This document shows, one piece after another, positions 38,163 through 50,880 of a DNA stretch of 64,000 bases. A model generated the notes under the pieces. It was given only the letters and a program-made list of their open reading frames with translations, searched no databases and was not told the DNA's origin. Origin of the DNA: Tubiluchus corallicola (Eukaryota; Priapulida; Priapulimorpha; Priapulimorphida; Tubiluchidae); NCBI GenBank assembly GCA_030141605.1, contig JAQGDQ010000296.1:124001-188000 (forward strand), read 5' to 3'. Both the position numbers and the translations under genes were made by a program. Every line of letters starts with the position of its first letter. Within the stretch, counting starts at the first letter, position 1.

Positions 38163-40194
38163 TTACTGTTGACACTCAGTCCAATTACAATTTACAGTTT
38201 TTTGCTGGGACAGTAATTTTCTCTTTGTAATATAAACCTAAGTAAGCGAGTCGTTATTATTAAAAACGATTGTAAGTGATGCAACTCCTAGCATGCTTTA
38301 ATGCACGAATATGCGCGAATGCGATGTGCGTGTGTACAAGCGAACTACACTAATTTTGTGAGCAAATGTTTTGAAAGCTGCTGTTGCAACTCGTACGTCT
38401 CTTAATCAAGTAATTTTGATCATAGACTTTGTAGAAATTCTTATTTAATTAAACATCGTGGTGATGTCACAAACTCACAGTTAATTAAAAATGTTAGGGA
38501 AAACTTAAGAGTGCACCATTTGAATTGTTTTTACCGCGATGCTTAACAAAGATTTTAATATAACACTGCTAACAAAGTAATTTATAGTATACCTAAATTT
38601 TTAAAAATAGGTATGTAGCAGCGTATTGTCCTGATTGACACTACTCAGTAGTAGCAATTGCCCTCACTAACGTATGTTTGTTACACTGTCTCAAAAAGTT
38701 GTTGATTATTGTATTTATCTATTTATTTGTTTGTTTAGTATAATCATATTTTTATATAGTGCACGAGTTCCATGCATACTTAATTCTCTTATGAGTTCTT
38801 GTAATCTATGAACGTTTGTTTAATCGATTGCAGAAATAAAATAAAAATTAAATTAAAACTAACTTGTTACATAATAAGTTTATTAAACAAAGGTGGTCTC
38901 ATAAGATGATTCAGTGAGCTTACCACTGCTAACCGATTATTTCTTCCATATGTTTAAACCTTCAACTATTCCTACCCGACTTAGCCAAAAAATGTACGCA
39001 TCAATAGGTTTGTTTTTAGCGACCAATTGCAAAATAAGGGAGCTCCTAAAATGTTATTGAAAATTAAAGAATTTATTTAAACTTGCATACATAAGCAGTT
39101 ATTGTTATTAAATGGTTGGGGGGCAAAAACTAGAGAAACTGAACATGACGAAATTCTTCTGTTGCTGATTAATATGAAACTACCCGCTCAGAACTTACCG
39201 CTGAATAAATCATCCTGTAATTTGTGAGGAAAAGTCATCAACATTCCCATGACGACCTTCAGAAAACACTGCAAATTACCACTACTGCGTCTTATAAATA
39301 CACTTAGTCATTTTCATTTCGTCTATAATGAACAGGTAACATAAATAATAGGCGAGCAATTACTCCACTAATGACGCGTGTGACTTGCACGCTTGTGATT
39401 CTGATTGTGGCAGCCTTGAAGCGGTAAAGCTCCGCCCGTCAGTTTGCTAGAGAAACCCACAGAGAACGGAGTTTTGATCCGTTCCACGTGTGACTTTACA
39501 GACAGCCATCATTACAGGAAACCATTCGAAATTGTGCACAGAAACACGTGTTTCAGCAACGTTTAGACTGGAACATGTGTTCAATAATTTGTGTCAAACA
39601 CACACGATCACCAACATACAACGGAATGCAGATCTCAATGGGGAAAGGCAAACAGGAACTTTTCCTCCGAAAAGGATTCTATTGATGTTACCTATTTAGA
39701 AGTCTCCTTCAGTTTTTGCATTGCGCATTTTCATCATCTAATATCTTTTTTTTACTAACCGACAATTCGGAAGTCATTAACTTCTGTGGCTCTTAGCGAC
39801 CAGAAGTAACACAGTGCTATCAGGCACTATATACGCCTAGCATGATTCCGAACTCCTCGTCTCTTTTTTAAATTAAAATAACAGCGTTGCAAGACACAAA
39901 AGAAAGTTAACAATAAACACGCAAAAGACGCTCTATCTAGCATTTTACTTTTTGAAGATGTATTTTCATTGAGGATGAGCAGTTTTCTTCCTGCATACAG
40001 TTTCTCAAAGCATTCAATTAAGTAAGTGTTTCTTGCAGCAGGAAAGCGAGTATAGTTTTTCTGCAAGCAATAAACATGATTTAAACTCGAGCGTGAAACG
40101 AGCTTCAAGTTTAGCGCATCATAAACTGCGACAAACGAGCGCGAACCATCAATAAGATTTGATTGGGACAGATATCGATGCGGCACAGGGAGTT

Positions 40195-40290
40195 TTGAAT
40201 CCTGCTGGACGCACAGGAAGCCACATTTCAACAACAGTCGGTTCTGAATGCTGCTAGACGCCCAGGAAGCTGCATTCAACAGAATCATGC
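40195..40290. repeat. Imperfect two-copy tandem duplication (about 50 bp)
   Basis: TGAATCCTGCTGGACGCACAGGAAGCCACATT... is followed by TGAATGCTGCTAGACGCCCAGGAAGCTGCATT... (shared core GCTG.ACGC.CAGGAAGC). The substitutions indicate an old duplication. Confidence 0.7.
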
Positions 40291-42390
40291 GCCTGATTAG
40301 CATCAACCGACTAATAAGCCCGATTTAAACCCAAACTACACCAAAGGTGCATACCAGCTATAGGACCTAAAAACCTTAACACCAAGTTATTACAGAACAT
40401 CAGAACCGACATATGACATTTAAAAAAATAAAATGCTGTTTTTGAAAAAAAATATTAAAGTAAAGATAGCACCGCTTCATTTAACAAGAATAATTGAGCT
40501 AGATCTAAAATAGACCGGGCGGTCGTTACCTGAACGTCAGTGATTTTTAAACGACAAATTACGAGAGTCGCTTTCCATTCTGAACAAAACACGCACACTC
40601 GCCGTTTTGTGCGCGTTAATAGCGGCAGAACTGCAAATTCACGCGAAAAATGGAATACAAAAAATTAAGGGGTGAATGGTTGAGGTTATAAGAGACAAGT
40701 TTAAAATTTTGTTTTCTTAGCACGTCGATATATTGCATTTACTTGCAGCAACACACGTAGCTAAACACGTGAGCAGACAATCACACGCAACTTTCTCTCA
40801 TTTCTGAAGTTGGATTACTGGATTAGTCTACCAACAGTAAACAGCATTACTTGACGATAGAAAGAACTACACGAAATTTACCTGTTATTCTGTAGGAACT
40901 ACTTTTTAACAATGAAATGCATGAAATTGAATTCCTAGCGTGTGCATAGTTTTGTCTATGTTGACATTTTTGGAGCAAAAATGACAATGTTTCTTTGTTG
41001 TCTACATTGGCAATTTGGAGCAAATTTTTGTGCCTCTTTCGCCTGTTATTCGACCTTGTGATACGGTTTTCATAACCTCCTGGCACTGATGACGCACAAA
41101 ATGGTATGAAAATGTGCATTGTTTGAGATTTAAAAACTTTCTCAACACACTTAAGTTAATTTCCAAATCATATTTTCCCATTAGAATCATAGGCTCTTTT
41201 GAATTTACTAAAATAATTGTGAAATAACGCTAGTCTTTTATAATTATTCTTTGTTGCATTGGCAGTATTCCTGTTTCAATTGTGACTGATACTATAGTAA
41301 TAACTTATGAAGAATCCTTTTCTGCGTTTTCCATACTCGCTATTTCCTCATACGTCATTCCACCACAGTTTCTGAGTTGCATAGCACACTTGTATTATGA
41401 CCAAGTAGATATTGCGACTTTGTTTCCGCGCGATTTAAATCTACGTTTCCATAACAAATATTCCAGTTGTGTTTATATTTCTCCATACTAAAACATTTTT
41501 CTCATATATTCAACATTTCTTCTTTTTTTGTAATATTCATGCCTTTTTGCCACTTTGTTGCCGCCATTTTATAAGGTTTGCGAAATAAATCCATTCGTTT
41601 GAAATCAAATATCTGAGTGTAAACCACACAGATTACATGAATGTCCAGTGCTTCTTGGAAAACGTAACCAATACTTTTTATTAAAGTAATTTACTACAAA
41701 AGATTTTAGCAATTGTTAAACTACAGAACAGTTAAATTCGGCAGCGCATGAAAAGAGCTTTACAGATCAGACAGGTTTTAACAAGGGCGCTTGTGTCTCG
41801 CCTTTCAAAAAGCTGAATCTAAAGATTCTGCAGCAAACAAGAGGGGTTTATGAGAAATTGCAAATGAAAGTGGATTAAAAGATGGAAAACATCCAAGGAT
41901 ATTGCTTAAATGGCTCGCTAGTGATTTGCTAATCTCAAAGAGGCGGAATTAACGAGAGAATAAAGATGATTAAATGTGTTTAAACTTCGTGAAAGTTGTT
42001 TGAAAATATGGAGTTATTGCAATTGAACGTGAGAGTGAAATAAATTGAGTTGTCTTTCTTGATAATCCTGCAGTCTGATCCATTTTAACTAAGTCAAAGG
42101 AGCTTCATGAAACCCTACGGAAGACTTAAATATTGAATTTACAAAAAACTTTGCAATGAATAATTAATTATCATTTTAGCAACATTCTTGTGGCTCTCTG
42201 GTTAGCTAAAGACACTTTTCACTTTCAGTTAGAGCTACTATAATAAGCAAAATGCAAAAAAGCCAATGCAAACTGTGGTATATTGTTAGAATTTTGCTTC
42301 ATCATCGGTCAATCTACTCTAACTTTACAGTCAGTAAACATATTATATCAATTTGGGGAGGGGACAGGTCATTTTGGCTTGAGCGTTTGA

Positions 42391-42443
42391 GCCCCAGACA
42401 CTTGGGCGCCGGCCCACTTGGGCCCCAGATATTTGGGCGCCAG
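42391..42443 (-). repeat. GCCCAAGTGTC-family minisatellite, inverted copy
   Basis: On the minus strand this reads GGCGCCCAAATATCTGGGG / GCCCAAGTGGG / GGCGCCCAAGTGTCTGGGG, the same unit type as 45511-45610 and 46522-46615 but in opposite orientation and with CTGGGG linkers. Confidence 0.7.
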
Positions 42444-42990
42444 TATAATGTTTGTGCAGCGCTACAAAACGCGATATCTATAGCTGGCTTATTAAGTGAA
42501 TCCTCTTTGACTGTTACAAGCATAGTTACAGTATTAATTTTTTAAATTTACCTTAAGTTTTTTCAACAAATAAATAATTACTTTCGTGAATAGGATCATG
42601 TAATTGATATAAGAAATAACTGAAATACTCTTCATGTGTAAAAAAAACCCTGTCCCTGAACCTTTCACAAGAGATGCAGTAAAGAAACTTAATTGTGAAA
42701 GTGATAATAACGCATTAAACATTTTTTCTCATTAATTCACCTGCTTTCTTTCGCATAGGCAGCTATAATCAACGTGACTTAAAGGATTCTAAGCGCTCAA
42801 TGAATAATTGCACGTTAACTAGGTTATCCTCGGCTTGCTTGGAACAATCTGGAAATGCCAGGGTGGCGTCTTCTGTCTGCGAATTTTACAACTAAATGAA
42901 GAACTATATCTCACTGTCCACGTTACTGACAGGCTTTGTAACCGGACGCCATTGCATTTTCTCATAACAATGGCGTTAATCACATACTAT

Positions 42991-43342
42991 TGTAACGGAT
43001 CCGGGTCCTTTTCAGGCGCCGATCCGTCTCCTCAGAATGTATCGAGCGGCATACAAGTTATGAAAGTATTACAGCAGACGAGAAAAGTAAAAAGAGTACG
43101 AATGCAAAATAAATTAAACTTTATTGCACAACCGGTAACTCCAAAAGAATGACATGTGAACAGACTTTGTATAAAAAAATCAGCAAACCTACAGCAATCA
43201 CCTTTACAGACAGAAAGGCCAGGTTGGAATCGTCAAATTACGGCATGCATTCTGTTTTATACAGGTACATTTGCATTACTGGGCTTCTCGACTATACCCA
43301 TTACTAACATTATGGGGTTAGTCAAAACCCGTCTTCGTAACA
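42991..43342 (-). repeat. 3' LTR (minus orientation)
   Basis: On the minus strand it starts TGTTACGAAGACGGG and ends GGATCCGTTACA. An AATAAA polyadenylation hexamer is at 43125-43120. Confidence 0.93.
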
Positions 43343-43355
43343 CTACCCCCTCCTC
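43343..43355 (-). other. Polypurine tract of the LTR element
   Basis: Minus strand GAGGAGGGGGTAG directly adjoins the 3' LTR start (TGTTACG). This is the expected primer site for plus-strand DNA synthesis. Confidence 0.85.
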
Positions 43356-43767
43356 AATTTCCATTTGTCCACAAATGGGTTACAGCAAATGCAAATGCAA
43401 TTAAATTTTACTCTAGTTGAACCCAACAAAAGTCATTCAAAGTTGAGCAAATCAGTTTAACAAAATAATCAAAATTGTAAACAGCACTAGTACAAATATG
43501 TAAAATCCCGGCTTTAGCAAATCTATCCAGGTTAACAGATCAATGATCCACTTCTTGTGAGTGCAGTGTATCGATATCTATCGAGACTGTCCCAAAAACA
43601 ATACAGTCAGTCTTTAAACAGAAACCAGTCTTTGCACATCACGCTATCGGCAAAACAGGCCTTGAAACAAAAAAGCATTCTACTAGTTACTTCCGAGGCA
43701 CTGAGACAACCTCTATGATGTGGTACATTGTGAACAGTCTATAGAAGTTCTCCTGGGGCGTCGGTAG

Positions 43768-43779
43768 GGATTCGAACCA
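43768..43779 (-). other. B-box-like site inside the LTR element
   Basis: Minus strand GGTTCGAATCCC matches the polymerase III B-box consensus. The surrounding sequence does not fold as a tRNA by eye. It could be a captured SINE/tRNA piece. Confidence 0.4.
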
Positions 43780-44248
43780 TCTGTCTGCCCGGTGAAATAA
43801 AGTAGTTGCGATACTTGCGAAGGTGTAGGGTACTCCAGCCATGTGCTACAACGGTATTGTACTCCTAGCCATAAACCATGTCTTTGACGGTACTCCATAA
43901 TAGACTCGTGTCCGTCATAATAGACTCGTGTAGCAATCGAAGTTTCGACCTGTCTTCCCTGAGTGAACGAAATAGGCATACTGACAAGCTTACTGCAACA
44001 GACTCGGCACATAAAGAGGAATAAAGACGAAACAAATTTACAAACAAGGTACTGCTGTACAACAACAACAGCAAAGTAGAGAAAAACGATTAATCTTTTT
44101 AAACTGCTTCAACGTTCTGGCTTCGCAAAAGCTACCGAAAACCGGTTCAACTTTGACCAGTGACGTACAGTTAAAAAGACGAGCATCAAGTGTTCACAAC
44201 TGCATAATCTTAGCTAGCTGAACACAACAGAGCCCCATGTTGAAAAGC

Positions 44249-44491
44249 GTGTTCTGGCATCCTAGCCATTACGGAACACTAAACTACCATTTAAAAACAG
44301 TGTTCTGGCAACCTAGCCATTACGGAACACTAAACTACCATTTAAAAACAGTGTTCTGGCATCCTAGCCATTACGGAACACTAAACTACCATTTAAAAAC
44401 AGTGTTCTGGCATCCTAGCCATTACGGAACACTAAACTACCATTTAAAAACAGTGTTCTGGCATCCTAGCCATTACGGAACACTAAACTAC
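44249..44491 (-). repeat. Five-copy 51-bp tandem array inside the LTR element
   Basis: GTGTTCTGGCA.CCTAGCC begins at 44249, 44300, 44351, 44402 and 44453, an exact 51-bp period. The copies differ by single bases (for example ATCC/AACC). The period is divisible by 3, so an ORF runs through it, but no known protein family is seen. Confidence 0.95.
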
Positions 44492-44789
44492 GGTGACTCG
44501 CTATACATGCAAAGTCACAAAATGGCTGTACGTCTCCTATTCCTAAATACAGGCTAATATCGCCTCATTGGGAACTCGATAAAAACATAGAACTGTTTAA
44601 GCTAAGGCCGATGCTGCCTGTCGCATAAAGGCCGTTCAATTGCCTTTCAACATAAAAGGTAAAAACACGAAACTGTCTACAAAAACACAAAAAAACACGC
44701 CGAGTAGTACAGACAAGCTGTCTGCCTAAAGCAAAATGCAGCACTCACCAAACCCAATAATGTCGATCCATTCCAGGCGGCAATTTCGG

Positions 44790-44807
44790 ATCCCACTTCT
44801 GACACCA
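44790..44807 (-). other. Primer binding site, tRNA-Leu type
   Basis: Minus strand TGGTGTCAGAAGTGGGAT lies one base inside the 5' LTR. Its complement, ATCCCACTTCTGACACCA, corresponds to the 3' end of metazoan tRNA-Leu with CCA. That tRNA match comes from general knowledge and was not checked against this genome. Confidence 0.85.
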
Positions 44808-44808
44808 G

Positions 44809-45160
44809 TGTAACGGATCCGGGTCCTTTTCAGGCGCCGATCCGTCTCCTCAGAATGTATCGAGCGGCATACAAGTTATGAAAGTATTACAGCAGACGAG
44901 AAAAGTAAAAAGAGTACGAATGCAAAATAAATTAAACTTTATTGCACAACCGGTAACTCCAAAAGAATGACATGTGAACAGACTTTGTATAAAAAAATCA
45001 GCAAACCTACAGCAATCACCTTTACAGACAGAAAGGCCAGGTTGGAATCGTCAAATTACGGCATGCATTCTGTTTTATACAGGTACATTTGCATTACTGG
45101 GCTTCTCGACTATACCCATTACTAACATTATGGGGTTAGTCAAAACCCGTCTTCGTAACA
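44809..45160 (-). repeat. 5' LTR (minus orientation)
   Basis: Same 352-bp sequence as 42991-43342, offset 1818 bp, with no difference found by eye. AATAAA hexamer on the minus strand at 44943-44938. Confidence 0.93.
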
Positions 45161-45282
45161 CTATTAATCAGCCTTGAACAGTACCGTAAGCCAAAACCTC
45201 AGAGCGACTCCTGGCGCCGTCGAGCGCACTTCATTAGTGAATTATAGTCTGTTCTATATGTGCTTCACACTCATCTTACCCA

Positions 45283-45510
45283 TGTTCTTACATTTATAAT
45301 AAAAGGTTTCTCTAAAACCATACTGACTAGTTTCGGGTTGTTATTCGTCGTTGTTATACTACACATAGTCTAATACTGAAGGTGGAGAAAGTGCAGAAAG
45401 GCAATTAACTGGTTTTAATAGTGTTATTAAACATAACAGTTACGAAAATAATCAATCATTAAAAAGTTAATAAACAAAAATAAAAAATAGGTACAATTTC
45501 AAGTTTTGTT
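45283..45510 (+). repeat. Segmental duplication unit 1, upstream of the minisatellite
   Basis: Collinear with about 46225-46520. Shared pieces include TTAATAAACAAAAATAAAAA followed by ATAGGTACAA, AATTGACTGG-type, CTACACATA, and AATACTGAA. Both copies lead directly into the GCCCAAATGTC minisatellite, so they are members of one repeat family about 1 kb apart. Confidence 0.8.
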
Positions 45511-45610
45511 GGTGCCCAAATGTCTCGTGCCCAAGTGTCCACGTGCCCAAATGTTCCAGGTCCAAATGGCCGTGCCCAAATGTCACGTACTCCAATTTGG
45601 GACATTTGCG
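45511..45610 (+). repeat. GCCCAAATGTC minisatellite copy 1
   Basis: Units of 14-18 nt around CGTGCCCAAATGTCT alternate with GCCCAAGTGTCC. A terminal inverted half-unit (TTTGGGACATTTG) closes the array. Confidence 0.85.
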
Positions 45611-46224
45611 CGCGAACTCGATCACGCAGAATACATTACATTTCTGTTTTGCCCTGCAAATCACACTACAAATGATTATAATGCTACTAACCTACCTAAT
45701 ATAGTACAAACTAGACTTATGTGGGAATCCTCGTCCACTGCCATACTCGCTAATTACCATAATTATAAGATTTAAAACATCAAAAGGTTTTTATAAGAAA
45801 AGAAATAATTATTTTCATGAGTACGGTCGTGTAAAATTGGATACATAGTTTAACTCACCGCGTGTAAATACACTGCTTCTGAATGCATAATATTATCATG
45901 CAAAAAAGTGCATTTCGCACGAGATTCAGCAAAAATGGCTGAAGCAGTTATTGTTGATCTTCATATTGATAAGTATACTCATTTAATTGGTTTACTACTT
46001 GATCTAGCTAGTCGTTTTCGGCTTAACACCTAGTTATAAGCAACTAATGGAATAAATAACGCATTCTAGGTTTCTTCTAAAACACACCAAGCATTCAATG
46101 AATGTATGTAGTATTGTGATATAATACTAGTTGTATTGCTGCACTAGTTGTACTGACACTAAATTTTGGTGTGAACAGATTTCTTTGTAACGCACATTTC
46201 TGTTATTTGCTGTATTTGTGATGC

Positions 46225-46520
46225 ACTAGATAATTTTTTGAAATAAAATGCTATCATATTTTAATAAAATGCTGATGTAAACTTTTCTTCTTCTTTTTTG
46301 CTCGTTTCAAAAGCTACACATAAAATACTGAATTAAGGTGAAAAACCAGAGAGTGCAGCTAATTGACTGGCTTTAATTGTTTTATCACATATTACTACAT
46401 ATGTCTAATTTAGTGAAGCCATGGTTCTTAAAAAATATTGCGAGAGTTAGGAAGTTGTAGTAAATCACTAAAAATTTAATAAACAAAAATAAAAAATAGG
46501 TACAAAATTAAATTCTATTG
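46225..46520 (+). repeat. Segmental duplication unit 2, upstream of the minisatellite
   Basis: Collinear partner of 45283-45510; see that entry. Confidence 0.8.
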
Positions 46521-46521
46521 A

Positions 46522-46615
46522 TGCCCAAATGTCTCGTGCCCAAGTGTCCCATGCCCAAATGTCTCGTGCCCAAGTGTCCCATGCCCAATTGTTTCTTGCC
46601 CAAATGTTACGTGCC
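46522..46615 (+). repeat. GCCCAAATGTC minisatellite copy 2
   Basis: Alternating ATGCCCAAATGTCTCG and TGCCCAAGTGTCCC units form a 30-bp higher-order period repeated twice, then decay. Confidence 0.85.
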
Positions 46616-48770
46616 AATAAACTAACATCGTAAAGAGCGTAAGACGCTGCAGACAACTGTGCAAGTTTAATCAAAATCTGATAAGCGATTGCAAAATTAT
46701 TAGCAGTTTAAATTGGTAAAGTAGTTGACAGGCCGGTCGATCGCAATACCGAAAGCTTTTCTAATCAAAACAAGAAAATTTCGTTGACTTATCGTACTCA
46801 ACAGTGGCAGGACAATTTTTTAGAATGGTTTCTGGGATCGATAGTAACGCTCAACATACGAGAAAGGAAATACATTTCTATATGTCTATTTCTAAAATGA
46901 CAGTCCTCAAACTGGTAACATTGGACACTGAACGCACAGAGAATAATTACCATTACGTAGAAAAATGTGGAATGGAATGCCGGATTTACTCTAATAGCCT
47001 ATTAATTACAGCAGGGCAATTGCATCGTGTCAAGTATCCAGAACAGTTGAAGAATGAGAGAAATTGCACAATTAACACTGGATGGACGCAATGCAATCGC
47101 ACAGATTACATACATGAATAGTATATGTTTATTTTTCAGTAGTTTCCTTTCCTCACCTTTCTTTCCATCCATGCAGCTTTCTGTGAATCAGTCGAAGAGT
47201 TAGTAGATCTATTTTTTATTTAAATTTATTAAAATTACCCGATAAAATCATAAAAAACGAAAAATGACAGTGTCCACATATGGATAATTTACAATAATTG
47301 TCCACACTCACATAAAACAATATCATATCTCAAGTTCATGCCTAACTAGATAGGATTGCGTATTGACCGGTCCGACGTTCCGTTCGTTCACGCCAGTTTT
47401 ATTAATTAAAAGTTTTCAGTACTAAAATCAATGTTGTCTTTTAAGTAGGCTGTTCTTGTACTAGAACTTGGATCTACGATTATAGCTATAAATAAAAACT
47501 TGTTCCACTGAGATGGAAACGCCTGAAAAACCTACAGTTAGATCAGATCAATGGACGTGTCTTATGACCTTGCAGATAATAGCCAGTAATTAAACGGCAA
47601 CGCGTACAAGCGGTGGCTGGTAATAACATCTACAATACTCGTTGCAATACGAGAAATTCTGTAAGCTCACCGAACAAAACATCTAATGCACGAGAGCAAT
47701 ATCGAATTTCGATGCGCGGTTCTCTTTTTTCTCATCTTGCTGACTGAGGAATCCAATCTATTTAAATCTAGCATACTCAGCGTGATGTAGGATTTACCTA
47801 TCAGCAAAGTTGTTGACACAGACAGCGCTGTTTTACAAACTCAATTGCAGGCAATCAATTTATATTCATATCGAAAACCCGGGATGGAAGCGCTGCGAAT
47901 TTTCGACCGGAAGACAGCCACTGTAAATATGAAGAGATTTTCTTTTCGGATCAATGAAAAAAGGGTAGAACAAGGACGATAATGACCTTGGCTACAAGAA
48001 AAACAAATTGAATTTGTTTATCTGCAAAGACCTTTACAAAGCAAACGTATTTGTAATTGTCTGTGAAGTACGTTCTTCAATAATGTGCTAAGTTAGCAAC
48101 CGATTTCACTCATTGATTAACTAAGTGACTAACTGACTGACTGACTGACCGACTGACTTTTCGACTGACTGACTGGCTGACTAACTGACTGACAATCTCC
48201 TATCGATAGACTGATCACTTGATTGAGTGAATGCGAGTGACTTAAGCCTGATCCAGTAGCTAAATAATTAATCATCCAACAACTGATTAAATAGCTGAAT
48301 GATCTAATCCTTATCTGCTTGATTCACTCGTGCACTGACTGCCTGGCAGGGTCTAACTGCATGTTTACATGGATGTTGACCTGACTGACAGGTAAATGGA
48401 GTCCTGCGAAGTTCACTGACTACCTAAGCGTTGTCTGCCGGCTGACAGGAAAATCGGTGGATGGTTAAGAGTTTGAATAGACGAAATAAACACAGACAAC
48501 ATGCTTAGTGTTTCAAGGGAATGAAGCCACAGCATCTGAATGGCAAGTTTATTTACTGTTTGCCTATGATTGTTTACAGATGTCATGGTACATTGAACTG
48601 ACCAACAGCTGCTTCCAAGATATAAAACCAGCTTAAGAAATTCTTAACCTAAGGTTGCAGGTGTATTTTTTACGAGTTTGCCTTATAAAAGTGCAAGTTT
48701 GTAATAGCAATAAGCTTAGGTGTAAGCTACTTTATTCATAACGAATAAAAAAGTGGCACCGGGAGAGGGG
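46616..48770. other. Intergenic, no gene seen
   Basis: The 105-codon ORF at 46804-47121 (+) has no recognised family. Degenerate (TGAC)n at 48125-48200. Otherwise featureless. Confidence 0.4.
48125..48200. repeat. Degenerate (GACT)n tetranucleotide tract
   Basis: GACTGACTGACTGACCGACT-type runs with interruptions. A similar tract is at 27370-27440. Confidence 0.85.
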
Positions 48771-48773
48771 GAG

Positions 48774-50536
<1,763 letters not shown>

Positions 50537-50628
50537 AAAGGAAGGAAATGTGAGAGAGTCCGGAATGAGCCTAGATTTAAACTAGCATGCTTTGGATTAC
50601 AAGTTCAACGCTGCGACCACAAGATCAC
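50537..50628 (-). repeat. tRNA-derived SINE-like copy A (minus)
   Basis: Minus strand: GGTCGCAGCGTTGAACTTG (A-box-like), AGTTTAAATCTAGG (B-box-like, 50571-50584), GCTCATTCC, then the tail CACATTTCCT. The tail and tRNA-like head match copy B at 50783-50880 in the opposite orientation. Confidence 0.55.
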
Positions 50629-50782
50629 AAAAATTAATTAATTTGTTACTTACGTGCCATTTTAACTCTAAATTAATTACGAAAAAGGAAGACTAATTAA
50701 TTCGTAATTACTCTAGGATACAAGTAAGTTTACATTGAGATACTGGTTGTTGAGGGAGATTAAACTAAGACTGAAACTAAGA

Positions 50783-50880
50783 ATGTGGTCTACTGTTCAG
50801 GACTAGTAATTTCTAAACCCCTAGTTCAAATCCAGTCTCAGCTATGATTTTTTCACATTTCCTCTGTTTCCATCAAGTTT
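50783..50880 (+). repeat. tRNA-derived SINE-like copy B (plus)
   Basis: Plus strand: ATGTGGTCTACTGTTCAGGA (head), B-box-like CTAGTTCAAATCC (50821-50833), TCTCAG, then CACATTTCCTCTGTTTCC (50854-50871). Same order of parts as copy A, inverted, separated by about 155 bases. Confidence 0.55.

Larger units (their letters stand above)
37001..42390. other. Intergenic, no confident gene
   Basis: Mostly AT-rich. The longest ORF (39827-40306, minus, 159 aa) lacks recognisable motifs and crosses a local duplication. Small repeats are listed separately. Nothing else could be supported. Confidence 0.4.
42991..45160 (-). mobile_element. Young non-autonomous LTR retrotransposon (minus orientation)
   Basis: Two 352-bp direct repeats (42991-43342 and 44809-45160) look identical by eye and have TG...CA ends. 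CTAT flanks both sides (42987-42990 and 45161-45164), giving a 4-bp target-site duplication (5 bp, ACTAT, if the element ends one base earlier). Read on the minus strand, the 5' LTR is followed after one base by a tRNA-Leu-type primer binding site, and a purine tract abuts the 3' LTR, so the orientation is certain. The 1466-bp interior has no gag or pol motif and no ORF above about 112 aa, so it must use enzymes of another element. A TRIM-like class is inferred. Identical LTRs mean recent insertion. Confidence 0.93.

Noticed and set aside
39827-40306. 159-aa minus-strand ORF
   Set aside because: No recognisable motifs, includes an imperfect local duplication, and has no splice or homology support.
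43156-43404. Nearly identical ORFs at 43156-43404 and 44974-45177 as a duplicated gene
   Set aside because: They are the same LTR read in the antisense direction; the LTRs explain the identity.
44237-44557. 106-aa ORF with a 17-residue repeat
   Set aside because: Antisense to the LTR element and made of its 51-bp array; no known protein family.
46804-47121. 105-aa plus-strand ORF
   Set aside because: Composition is plausible but there are no motifs, neighbours or splice sites to support it.
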